Assembly (NCBI GenBank): GCA_016126025.1
Contig: JAEFDA010000058.1
Span: 1 to 14,558 of the forward strand
From: Nitrososphaerota archaeon
Lineage (GTDB): Archaea; Thermoproteota; Nitrososphaeria; Nitrososphaerales; Nitrosopumilaceae
Reading direction: 5' to 3'
Length of the DNA stretch: 14,558 nt
Shown piece after piece: positions 1 to 7,263 of the stretch (position 1 is the stretch's first letter; the number at the start of each line of letters is the position of its first letter). The notes under the pieces are model-generated. The model ran no database searches and was not told where the DNA came from. It saw only the letters and a program-made list of their open reading frames with translations. A program made the translations under genes and the position numbers.

Positions 1-963
1 CTCGGTCTCCTCCACCGTGTCCAGCAGTCTTTGGACATCCCCCCGCGTCTTGTCGGTGGGCTTTGCGGGACGGCCAAGTTTTTGGAGCCGTTCGCCCACC
101 TCGTCGAGCTCGGCTCTGTCGCCTTGTATGCTTTCCAGGAGATTCTTCATCGACTCTCTTTTGTTGGCGATATCCCTCTCCATCTGGGCCGCTTCGGCGC
201 GAATACGCACAAGATTCTCCATCCGGACTGCCATCTCGGCCCGGCGCGACTCGGCCTCGGCAAGCCTGCCCGCAAGATCGTCCCGCGCCCGGTGCAGACG
301 GGCCAGATCCCGCTCCAGCGCGTCCGCATCGTCCCCGACGGCCTCCCGTTCTGCCCGGTGCGCCTCCAGCTTGGCAAACCTGCCTGTGAGTTCGTCCTTC
401 TTGCCCTTTAGCTGCGTCCGCAACGTGTCGGCGTTGTCGGCGGCGGTCTTGTAGTCCTCCACCCCAAAGGCCCGGCGTATTACATCCTCCCGCCCGCTGG
501 CCTCCAGTATCGACTTTATCTCCTCCTGGGGGGTGTACACCGCGTACCGGTACACCCGGCTCTGGGAGCGGGGGTTGGCCGGCTCCCGAAATTTCAACAC
601 CTGCAGTACACGCGCCTTCAGATCCGAGGCGGTCAGCGGCTCCCGGGTACCGCCGGCCAGAAAGTACGATCCCTTGGGATCCTGTGTCACCTTGCCGTCC
701 CTGGCCGTCAGTGTCCTGCCCACCTCGTACTCCACACCGTCCACCTCAAAGTCCAGAGCCACCTCCCCCCGGCCTTCCCCCTTGGACAGCAGGCTGTCGG
801 CCCTTACCGTCCCCAGCCCGAACAGGGCAAACTCTATGGCCATCAGTATGGTGGACTTGCCCGATCCCACATCGCCTTCCAGCAGCACGTACCCAGGCGG
901 AAACTCCAAGTGCAGTTTGTCGTAGCTCCGTATGTTGTGCAGGTCGATGGACTTTAGCAGCAT
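1..963 (-). CDS. rad50: DNA double-strand break repair ATPase Rad50, N-terminal part (truncated by window edge)
   Basis: SMC-like ATPase that pairs with Mre11 to tether and process broken DNA ends. The frame is open from an ATG at 963 to base 1 (321 codons), so the C-terminal half lies off the left edge. Residues 1-60 begin with the family's typical strand (MLLKSIDLHNIRSYD) and carry the Walker A motif GDVGSGKST at 30-38 (Lys36). The Q-loop is around residue 146 (YTPQEEIKSIL). From about residue 172 the sequence becomes charged and heptad-like, rich in Arg, Glu, Ala and Leu: the start of the antiparallel coiled coil. The zinc hook, signature motif and Walker B are not in the window. The ATG lies one base after the mre11 stop (TGA-C-ATG), so translation is probably coupled. 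Family assignment is firm; the rest of the protein cannot be judged. Confidence 0.95.
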   Translation of the reverse strand, partial: MLLKSIDLHNIRSYDKLHLEFPPGYVLLEGDVGSGKSTILMAIEFALFGLGTVRADSLLSKGEGRGEVALDFEVDGVEYEVGRTLTARDGKVTQDPKGSYFLAGGTREPLTASDLKARVLQVLKFREPANPRSQSRVYRYAVYTPQEEIKSILEASGREDVIRRAFGVEDYKTAADNADTLRTQLKGKKDELTGRFAKLEAHRAEREAVGDDADALERDLARLHRARDDLAGRLAEAESRRAEMAVRMENLVRIRAEAAQMERDIANKRESMKNLLESIQGDRAELDEVGERLQKLGRPAKPTDKTRGDVQRLLDTVEETE

Positions 964-964
964 G

Positions 965-2203
965 TCACTCCAGCCCCATCTTTGATGTTGCGTCGGCGGT
1001 GACGCGCCTCTCGTAGTCGACCTTCTTTTCGTTGTCCGGCCGGGGGTGCCTGAGTGCGGCAAGCAGGTCTGTGGACAGGTCCACACCGCGGCTGCCGGTC
1101 AGGGCGGCGCGTTTTATACGCACATCCGCTATGCTGTCCTGGAAGGTGCGCCGCTCTATCTCCTCGCGCGTCCCCATCGACTCGCCCCTCGTCTTGTACT
1201 CCTTGGATGTCAGTCCTCGGCGGTGTATCATGACGTAGTAGGCGCCTCCCTGCAGCAGCCCCTTACGGATGGCCGAAAAGTCGATATCGGCGGTGCGCCC
1301 CGAGCCCAGTTCGCCATACGTCTTGAGTATCACCACCTTGCCGTCCGCGTCTATGGAATCGGCAATGCCGCGTATACGGGCTGCCGCCTCCTCGGAGGCC
1401 AGCCCGTCGGCATCCACGTCAATCAGCTCGTACCGGCAGCCGGGAGCCTCTACAAACCGTACCCGCTCCACCTTGTCCCCAAAATCCACCATGACAAACC
1501 CGCGCCCCATTCCCCGGGCGTTCTCCTCCATGTCGACGGTCTGCCCCGCAAACAGCGTACCCGGATACACCACGTTCTCGTACCCGGGAAATCTGCGGTT
1601 CCGGAACGTGTGCAGGTGGCCGCCCGCATAATAGTCCAGACCCCGGGGCATATACGAGAGCGGCAGGCTCTCGCCGCTGATCTCATCCTGCATCATCTCG
1701 CCGACGGCCCCGTGGAACAGGAATATCCTAAAGCCGTTGGCCGACTCGAGGAATTCCCGATCAAGTCTCTCATAATACTCCATGTCCCGGCCGGCCTTCA
1801 GGCCCGAAAGACCCGCGATGAGGGCGCCGGTCCTTTCGTCCTGTATGTATTCCAGGCGGATGTGGTCGTCTACCCAGGACGAGACGGTAACCTTGCGCAG
1901 GTAGCCGGCTGCCTCCAGCAGGTCTATGGCGGAGCTGCTCGTTGGCGAAAAATCGTGGCTCCCATACACGGCATACGCGGGTATTCCCGCATCGTGCATG
2001 TCGTGGAATTTTTTCATTGCCATTTTTTGGACGCGCATGTCGGGGATATTTACGTGGAAAAGATCACCACAAACCAGAACAAAATCAACCTCCTCGGCGA
2101 TGCACCTGTCCACCGCACCCTCAAAAACCCGCCGCTCTATCTCCTGAAGCGGCTCCTGCCGCTGGAATCCCAGATGGACGTCGGCCAAGTGGGCAAATCT
2201 CAT
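965..2203 (-). CDS. mre11: DNA repair exonuclease/endonuclease Mre11
   Basis: Manganese-dependent nuclease of the Mre11-Rad50 complex, which opens and trims DNA ends before HerA-NurA resection. The 412-residue protein has the calcineurin-like phosphoesterase motifs in order: DVHLG at 8-12 (Asp8, His10), GDLFH at 46-50 (Asp47), GSHD at 81-84 (His83), HGAVGE from His164, and GGHLH at 194-198 (His196, His198). Length fits archaeal Mre11; the region after about 270 is the capping and Rad50-binding part. The odd point is motif III: the usual GNHD reads GSHD, so the conserved Asn that contacts the metals and the scissile phosphate is Ser82. All other ligands are intact, so activity is still likely but may be altered. 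The start ATG shares its A with the herA stop (TGATG), and the stop is one base before rad50. Confidence 0.95.
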   Translation of the reverse strand: MRFAHLADVHLGFQRQEPLQEIERRVFEGAVDRCIAEEVDFVLVCGDLFHVNIPDMRVQKMAMKKFHDMHDAGIPAYAVYGSHDFSPTSSSAIDLLEAAGYLRKVTVSSWVDDHIRLEYIQDERTGALIAGLSGLKAGRDMEYYERLDREFLESANGFRIFLFHGAVGEMMQDEISGESLPLSYMPRGLDYYAGGHLHTFRNRRFPGYENVVYPGTLFAGQTVDMEENARGMGRGFVMVDFGDKVERVRFVEAPGCRYELIDVDADGLASEEAAARIRGIADSIDADGKVVILKTYGELGSGRTADIDFSAIRKGLLQGGAYYVMIHRRGLTSKEYKTRGESMGTREEIERRTFQDSIADVRIKRAALTGSRGVDLSTDLLAALRHPRPDNEKKVDYERRVTADATSKMGLE

Positions 2204-3780
2204 CAGAACACCTTCACCCTTGCGGTTCCGGGTGCTGGCGGCGGGTGCTGCCGCGCTATCTCCTCAAAGTGTGGGATTTGGATGGGTAGCGCAAAGGGCA
2301 CAAATATGCTGGTTATTATCGCCTCTCCCCTGTCCAGGCTGGCGATGGTCCGGTCGTCTTCGGAGAGATCCTGGGAGGCGGACTCTATGAGCGCCATCCT
2401 CTCCATCTTCATCTCGTTTCCCAATATTATCTTGGTGTTCATGTTTGCTAGTATGGCCTTGGGTATGACGCTGCTCAGCTGCGTCACGGCGGTCAGTCCC
2501 ACCTTGAACTTACGCCCCTCCCGAGCTATGGTCGAGTAGATGTTGTTGGTGCGGGACTGGAGCACCTCTTCACCTATGACCCTGGGCGCCTCCTCAATCA
2601 CTATGGTGGCCACCGGCTTTTCCCGGAGGATGCCCCGCGTCTTGGCCTCCCGGTAGTGGTCCAGTATGCGCGTCGCTATGATGCTGCCCACCACCAATTC
2701 GGCCTCGTCATTTAGCTTGGATGTGTCCAGCACCACCACCCGCCCCTCCTCAATGTTTTGTACAACATCGTCGGCTGTGCGCCCCCCACGTACGCTGTCG
2801 AAGACGTTATGTCTAGACACCACCACGTTATTCTCCCGGTCCACCTCCAAGTCCAGGGCCTGCCGGATCTTTTGCTGGAGTACAGCCATGGTGATGGATC
2901 TGGTCTCTGCGTCCCGTCTACTCTCTGCCTCCCCCAGCATTGAGAGGTCGGTCAGCATGATCTGGGATATCCACTCGCCGCGGTAGTCCGAATAGTACTT
3001 CCGCATTGTCCTCACCTGGGCATCGGAAAATTCCACTATCCCCTCAAAATGGTCCGGCCTGATGGTGTCCAAGCTTATGGTGAGGTGCCGGGAACCCGGC
3101 GGTGGGTCGGTGGGAGTATAATACACCAGAGAATTGCGGGCATCGGGGTGGCTGCTGAGGCCGATCTCACCGTTCAGTCCATAATACTCGTTGTGCGCGT
3201 CCAACACCAGCGCCCCCACCCCGCTTGAGTCCAGCAGATGGTACAGTATGCACTTTACCAGGTTGGACTTGCCCCGCCCCGTAGTGGCGGGTATCAGTAG
3301 GTGGTGTGTGAATATGTCTCGGGCATCCAGCCACACCTTGGCATCCCGGATTACCTTGCTGCCGCTCCTGATGTACCCTATGAATATCCTGTCCCGGCCG
3401 CCCCCCTGCAAAAACTTGAGATCTTCGCTTGATATTATCCTGAGCTTGCCGAAGAATGCAGGCAGGCTCTTTGGCAGGTTCACCGAGAGGTCGCGGTTTA
3501 CCCGCGCCAGCGCCTTTACGCGGGCCATCACATAGTTCACAAAGTTCGGCTCGTAGAATTCGGCGTCGGGCGGTTCCTCTTCCAGTATCACCCCCGACAT
3601 CATCTCCTGCACGCGGCCGTCTATCTGGGAGCCGTACTGTAGCCCGAACACCTCAAGTATCAGTATGGAGTTTTCCTCCTCGGACACCAGTAGATCCCCC
3701 ACCTCGAGCCGCGAGCCGGACTGCTGCCGGACGAGGATGTCCCCGATTCCTCCTCCAACTACCTGCCCGGCGACGTTCAA
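2203..3780 (-). CDS. herA: HerA bipolar DNA translocase/helicase
   Basis: Hexameric FtsK-like ATPase that drives DNA through the NurA nuclease during 5'-strand resection. The 525-residue protein opens with a HAS-barrel (about 1-50, GQVVGGGIGDILV), which in this family binds NurA. Walker A is ATTGRGKSN at 165-173 (Lys171). Residues 192-199 read VLDAHNEY, the position where HerA proteins usually have a DPHGEY-like motif. Walker B with the catalytic glutamates is ATIVIEEAP at 391-399 (Glu396, Glu397). The stretch 418-434 (IAREGRKF...AVTQ) holds the family's Arg and Gln sensors. The start codon is TTG at 3780-3778, overlapping the nurA stop as TTGA, with a purine-rich GGGGTG a few bases upstream that could act as a ribosome-binding site. 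The 3' end overlaps mre11 by one base. Length and motif order are normal for the family. Confidence 0.95.
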   Translation of the reverse strand: MNVAGQVVGGGIGDILVRQQSGSRLEVGDLLVSEEENSILILEVFGLQYGSQIDGRVQEMMSGVILEEEPPDAEFYEPNFVNYVMARVKALARVNRDLSVNLPKSLPAFFGKLRIISSEDLKFLQGGGRDRIFIGYIRSGSKVIRDAKVWLDARDIFTHHLLIPATTGRGKSNLVKCILYHLLDSSGVGALVLDAHNEYYGLNGEIGLSSHPDARNSLVYYTPTDPPPGSRHLTISLDTIRPDHFEGIVEFSDAQVRTMRKYYSDYRGEWISQIMLTDLSMLGEAESRRDAETRSITMAVLQQKIRQALDLEVDRENNVVVSRHNVFDSVRGGRTADDVVQNIEEGRVVVLDTSKLNDEAELVVGSIIATRILDHYREAKTRGILREKPVATIVIEEAPRVIGEEVLQSRTNNIYSTIAREGRKFKVGLTAVTQLSSVIPKAILANMNTKIILGNEMKMERMALIESASQDLSEDDRTIASLDRGEAIITSIFVPFALPIQIPHFEEIARQHPPPAPGTARVKVF

Positions 3781-4883
3781 CTCGACACCCCGTTGAGGCG
3801 CTCGTGAGCCCCGTACGCCCGCATGCTGCGCAGTATCCCAGCCAGATCCCCGTCCATGCGCAGGCGCGACTCCAGCAGAGCCCCGTACATGGCCACATCG
3901 CTGTTCCGCACCTGAGCGTACCGGTCGGCATCGACCAAACCGTACGGATACCCCAGGAATGAGACATCACAGGAGTTGGCGGCCATGCTAGACAGTATGC
4001 GGTCCTTCTCGGCATTGTCCATCTCTAAAAACTGCTCCCGCAGTATCTCAAACCTGAACGGAAATGCCGCATTGGGATGGAGCTTGACCGCCATGACGAA
4101 GCCCCGATCATGTGAGGAGACCTGTTCGGCCACCTCGATGCACCACATTCCGTGGCCGGTGCCCGCCGATATCTCGTGGACCCGGTCCAGTAGCGGCTCC
4201 CCGCCCCGAGTCAGGAGACGGCTGGTCTTGGCTAGGGCGCACACCACCACGCCCCGGTCCTGGGCGCTCCTGTAGAGATCCTGTGCGTAGCTGGACTCTA
4301 TTCTGTCCAAGGTGGTGAGCGAGCCGTCCATGACCAGAATGTCACCCCTTTCCAGCGTCTGGACTGTGGCACGCGCCATGCGCCATTCTCCCAGGCTGCG
4401 CGACAGCGACGGAATTCGGGGATCGCTCCCGGTCGGAGTGTCCCGGATGCTGGCTTTTACGTCATATTCTGTTGGCATGTATCGGCGGTGGGAGTCGTCG
4501 TGGGGAAACAGGGAGACGTCGTATTCTGTCTTGTATTCAGTCTCAGTGTGCGCAGCGCGTCGCACCACTAGCGAGAAGAACTCTATGCGGGGATCCGGGG
4601 GGGCGCCTGTTCTGTCCCTTCCCCGAAACAGTCCACAATACAGACGGTTCAGCGATATCACGAAGTTCGGCGACTCGGCCACGGTGCCGTTGCCGCCGTC
4701 GACAAACGCCATTCTTGCAGGAGCGTTCGTCCTTGCAATGGGGCGAAACGCCTCCGGCTTCAGCTCCAGCCCCGGCCTGCCCTCGCGGGTCATAACCACG
4801 TCGTTGTGCACCATATTGGTTAGGCCCGCGCGCAGATTGCGTACCAAAGTATCCAACGGGCGGTGTCCGGCCATGGACTGCAT
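3777..4883 (-). CDS. nurA: NurA 5'-to-3' nuclease, HerA partner
   Basis: Toroidal dimeric nuclease with an RNase H-like fold that cuts DNA fed by HerA, producing 3' overhangs. With the start used here the protein has 368 residues. NurA signatures are FVDGGN at 60-65 (catalytic Asp62), LVMDGSL at 183-189 (Asp186) and the C-terminal block GYPYGLVDADRYAQVRNSD at 311-329. Start choice: the frame stays open up to an ATG at 5072, inside the end of the ThyX-like gene, and another ATG lies at 4928, but those extensions show no family-like sequence. The ATG at 4883 lies about 25 bases after a TTTAATTT box, as expected for a leaderless archaeal mRNA; an ATG at 4874 is also possible. The stop overlaps the TTG start of herA, so nurA appears to lead the nurA-herA-mre11-rad50 operon. 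Confidence 0.88.
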   Translation of the reverse strand: MQSMAGHRPLDTLVRNLRAGLTNMVHNDVVMTREGRPGLELKPEAFRPIARTNAPARMAFVDGGNGTVAESPNFVISLNRLYCGLFRGRDRTGAPPDPRIEFFSLVVRRAAHTETEYKTEYDVSLFPHDDSHRRYMPTEYDVKASIRDTPTGSDPRIPSLSRSLGEWRMARATVQTLERGDILVMDGSLTTLDRIESSYAQDLYRSAQDRGVVVCALAKTSRLLTRGGEPLLDRVHEISAGTGHGMWCIEVAEQVSSHDRGFVMAVKLHPNAAFPFRFEILREQFLEMDNAEKDRILSSMAANSCDVSFLGYPYGLVDADRYAQVRNSDVAMYGALLESRLRMDGDLAGILRSMRAYGAHERLNGVSS

Positions 4884-4903
4884 GGGGGCATGCCGCAGCG
4901 CCC

Positions 4904-4911
4904 AAATTAAA
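4904..4911 (-). promoter_or_regulatory. Putative TATA box for the nurA-herA-mre11-rad50 operon
   Basis: On the minus strand TTTAATTT stands out in otherwise GC-rich sequence. Its centre is about 25 bases before the ATG at 4883, the TATA-to-start spacing expected for a leaderless transcript. It suggests the resection operon can be transcribed independently of the upstream ThyX-like gene, which ends 121 bases before that ATG. Inferred from spacing only. Confidence 0.5.
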
Positions 4912-5004
4912 CCGTATTGCCTCACCATGTTTGGATGCGATCCCGGTTTGTGGCCACAACACTGCCCGATCACGCGGACCGGCTTACCGAGCGTGGCAGC
5001 CCGC

Positions 5005-6666
5005 TCACTCTGCGCCGGACGGGTCTTTTTTGGTGACCGGTTCTGCCGCGCCAGGCGACTCGCCGGCTTCAAGTATTTTTGACATTGTGCGCTTTTCGGG
5101 GCCGATGCGGCCCATGCGGTATATCCCCGTATCGACGAACTTCATTATTTGCGAGAGAATCGGGTGGATGTCGCAAACCTGCTCGTACATGCGGCGGGCC
5201 GCGTCGCGGTAGTCCTGGTGACCTTGAGGAAGCGTGCGCAGCTCCACGAGATGGCAGAGCTCTCGCAGGTTGACGCGCATCATGTACTGGTAGCGATATG
5301 CAAAGTTTACCACATACTGAGCCATTGTCGCATCGGTCTTGGCCATCTGTTCGTATGCCTCCCCGCTTCGCTTCACGCATTCGGCAAAGTCCCTTGAGCA
5401 GCCCGCCTCTTCCAGCTCGGGGGACACGTCGAATCCGTGTTTTGTGTCCAGAAGCTGTCTCTGCAGCGTCAAGACGCGGTGTCGGTGCATGTCCCTAAAC
5501 ATGCCAAAGTTGTTTACCATGTCAAACACGTACGAGACAAGCTCAAAGGCGCGCGGCGGGCGCTGCCGGCGGTTTTTCCGCAGATCGGCAAAAGTCTGCA
5601 CGGTATCGCGCTTTTGTTGATCCGACATGCGTTCCGAGACGACGCGGCGCAGATCCTCGAACGTGTAGTCACTGTTCTCATAGAGCAATCCGGCCACCAC
5701 CGTATCCAAGGCATCCCGCTGCGTGTCATAGGAGACCAGCCGAACGCGGTTCTCTGCAGCAGGCGCAACAGCAGACCGCAGAACTCCTGATGCATGCCTC
5801 AGTTCCGTCAAGTACTCCTCCAGAAGCTTGCCATACTTTTCGCTGGCGCGCCTTATGAACGGCCCCATCGTAGATTTAAGCTCCAAAGCAAGCCTGTCCC
5901 CGAGATCCCTCTCCTCGTACAGCCGAGATGACTTCAGCGTGCTAATCAAGTACTCGAACGCCCTGCCGTTGCCCGCCACGCCAAGGTTGGTAAGCGTAGA
6001 TGCCGGCAGCAGCCCCCTCAGCAGATCCAGCGCCATCGAGTTGGTTGCGTTCCGGTAGGCCCGCTCCGCTGACTTTATGTCAACCTCTGCGGTCAGCTCC
6101 GAAAACGGCTTGTCAGCGAAGCTGCTGGAGTCTCGGAACGGAAAGTCGTCGATCGGATAGGCCTCCGTAATGTATGCCTTGACTAGCGGCAAACTGTACA
6201 CGTATGTGTCGAACGAAAGGTCGCACGCATCCTCGTAGATCTTTTCGTGCCTGGACTCCATTATGTCCGGACCACGATAGTACACATATCGGCCGCCGCT
6301 CTTGGCACCCCAAGAGACGTAGCGGCTAGATTTCTCCAGAAAGGACAGCCCGATCCTGCGATCCTCTATCTTTTGCGCCGCTATATTGGACAGCCCCTCC
6401 ATGGCCACCTGGGCCATGCCCAACTCGGCCACCGAATCATCGCCGTACTCCATCAGGACTCGCTCGTAGAATTTTTTGCCGCGGTCCGGATTGTTCAGGA
6501 ACTCGTCCAGAAAGACACGCCTCATGCTCTTGGAGCTCCTGCTGTATCTGGACATCAGCGCTCCCCTGTCCACCTGATTGGGGGTCGTGATCACAAAAAT
6601 ATCGCCAGTAGTGTTTGAAAAGTGCCCCTCCAACCGGCTGGCCTCCTCGTCCGTAAACTCCCCCAT
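5005..6666 (-). CDS. thyX: Two-domain ThyX-like protein (flavin-dependent thymidylate synthase family)
   Basis: Related to ThyX, the FAD-dependent enzyme that methylates dUMP to dTMP. At 553 residues it is about twice the usual ThyX length and reads as two tandem ThyX-like halves. The N-terminal half (about 20-260) has DDSVAELGMAQVAMEGLSN at 76-94 and ends its signature with S-S-R-Y-V (113-117), but its RHR position reads EDRR (101-104). It also keeps RGLLPASTLTNLG (217-229) with an Asn-x-Arg soon after (233-235). The C-terminal half (about 310-510) has a clear RDMHRHR (391-397), but the canonical Ser downstream is replaced (LTLQRQLLD). The active site may therefore be assembled from both halves, or the protein may have lost catalysis; real thymidylate synthase activity is inferred, not shown. 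The ATG at 6666 was chosen because homology starts near it and a TATA box lies about 28 bases upstream; the frame continues unsupported to 6963. Confidence 0.85.
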   Translation of the reverse strand: MGEFTDEEASRLEGHFSNTTGDIFVITTPNQVDRGALMSRYSRSSKSMRRVFLDEFLNNPDRGKKFYERVLMEYGDDSVAELGMAQVAMEGLSNIAAQKIEDRRIGLSFLEKSSRYVSWGAKSGGRYVYYRGPDIMESRHEKIYEDACDLSFDTYVYSLPLVKAYITEAYPIDDFPFRDSSSFADKPFSELTAEVDIKSAERAYRNATNSMALDLLRGLLPASTLTNLGVAGNGRAFEYLISTLKSSRLYEERDLGDRLALELKSTMGPFIRRASEKYGKLLEEYLTELRHASGVLRSAVAPAAENRVRLVSYDTQRDALDTVVAGLLYENSDYTFEDLRRVVSERMSDQQKRDTVQTFADLRKNRRQRPPRAFELVSYVFDMVNNFGMFRDMHRHRVLTLQRQLLDTKHGFDVSPELEEAGCSRDFAECVKRSGEAYEQMAKTDATMAQYVVNFAYRYQYMMRVNLRELCHLVELRTLPQGHQDYRDAARRMYEQVCDIHPILSQIMKFVDTGIYRMGRIGPEKRTMSKILEAGESPGAAEPVTKKDPSGAE

Positions 6667-6690
6667 TACTGGCACGGCCCAGACGTCTGG

Positions 6691-6698
6691 TATATATT
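6691..6698 (-). promoter_or_regulatory. Putative TATA box for the ThyX-like gene
   Basis: The minus strand reads AATATATA in GC-rich surroundings, centred about 28 bases before the ATG at 6666. This implies a transcript that starts only a couple of bases before the start codon. It argues against the longer open frame that reaches 6963, because the box would then lie inside the gene. Confidence 0.6.
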
Positions 6699-7230
6699 GA
6701 ACGCTTTGGCGGCGTGTTGCAACGCTTCGGGTCAAGCTGGATCCGGGCTCAGCCAGACGACGCACACGCACCACACTCATAACTACACCAGTATGAAACG
6801 CCGCCCCGGACAAGGCTTGCAGCCCGCACCTACCGCCTAGTCGCACAGCGGTCTGCAGGAGACGTCCTTCACCCTGCTCTCGCCTGCGTCTACACGGAGG
6901 CAGCGACTGTGAGGTTACTACGCCAGCCTGCACATATTCCGGCCCCTTAGTATTCGCGCCCAAGAGACGCTACATGATGCTGGCCCGGACACACCCGAGA
7001 CGCGGATTTGGATACGCGCTTAGTGGCGTACTGCCTCAGATTGCTCTACTTTCATACTCGAAAGAACAGGTATACAGCGCCCGATCTGCCATTGTTCCGG
7101 CACACCAATGAGTGCCACCGATCTATGCACCCCAAGTCTGTCTCAAACAAGCTCGACATATCATTGCGCAGCCGCCCCCCGAGCGTAAAACCGAATGAGT
7201 GTGAGAATGCACACCGCTTGTAGGAAAGGG

Positions 7231-7238
7231 TTATAGTG
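7231..7238 (+). promoter_or_regulatory. Putative TATA-like box for the SWIM protein gene
   Basis: TTATAGTG is centred about 29-30 bases before the ATG at 7264, followed by an A-rich stretch (AGTAAAAAACTG). The spacing implies a leader of a few bases at most. The match to an archaeal TATA box is only moderate. Confidence 0.4.
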
Positions 7239-7263
7239 TAGACCAGTAAAAAACTGTTGGATT

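Larger units (their letters stand above)
6667..7263. other. Divergent intergenic region without a recognised gene
   Basis: About 597 bases separate the minus-strand ThyX-like gene from the plus-strand SWIM gene. Apart from the two TATA-like boxes near its ends I see no protein with family resemblance: short open frames (for example 7008-7223 plus) have unremarkable, low-quality translations. I found no tRNA T-arm consensus, no SRP or RNase P RNA signature, and no long direct or inverted repeat. It is unusually long for a genome whose other gene gaps here are 1-400 bases, so an unrecognised non-coding RNA or a decayed gene is possible. Confidence 0.6.

Noticed and set aside
1046..2539. A 497-codon open frame on the plus strand, antisense to mre11 and herA
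   Set aside because: It lies wholly opposite two genes with clear catalytic motifs, its translation matches no family I know, and long antisense frames are expected opposite GC-biased codons.
4884..5072. Longer nurA start (ATG 5072 or 4928)
   Set aside because: The extension overlaps the ThyX-like gene, is basic and featureless, and would place the TTTAATTT promoter box inside the coding region.
6667..6963. N-terminal extension of the ThyX-like protein to 6963
   Set aside because: The added 99 residues are Arg/Gly-rich with no ThyX resemblance, and a strong TATA box at 6691-6698 lies inside them.
7008..7223. 71-codon plus-strand frame in the divergent gap
   Set aside because: No family resemblance, no promoter-like box at the right distance, and a Cys/His/Arg scatter typical of non-coding sequence.
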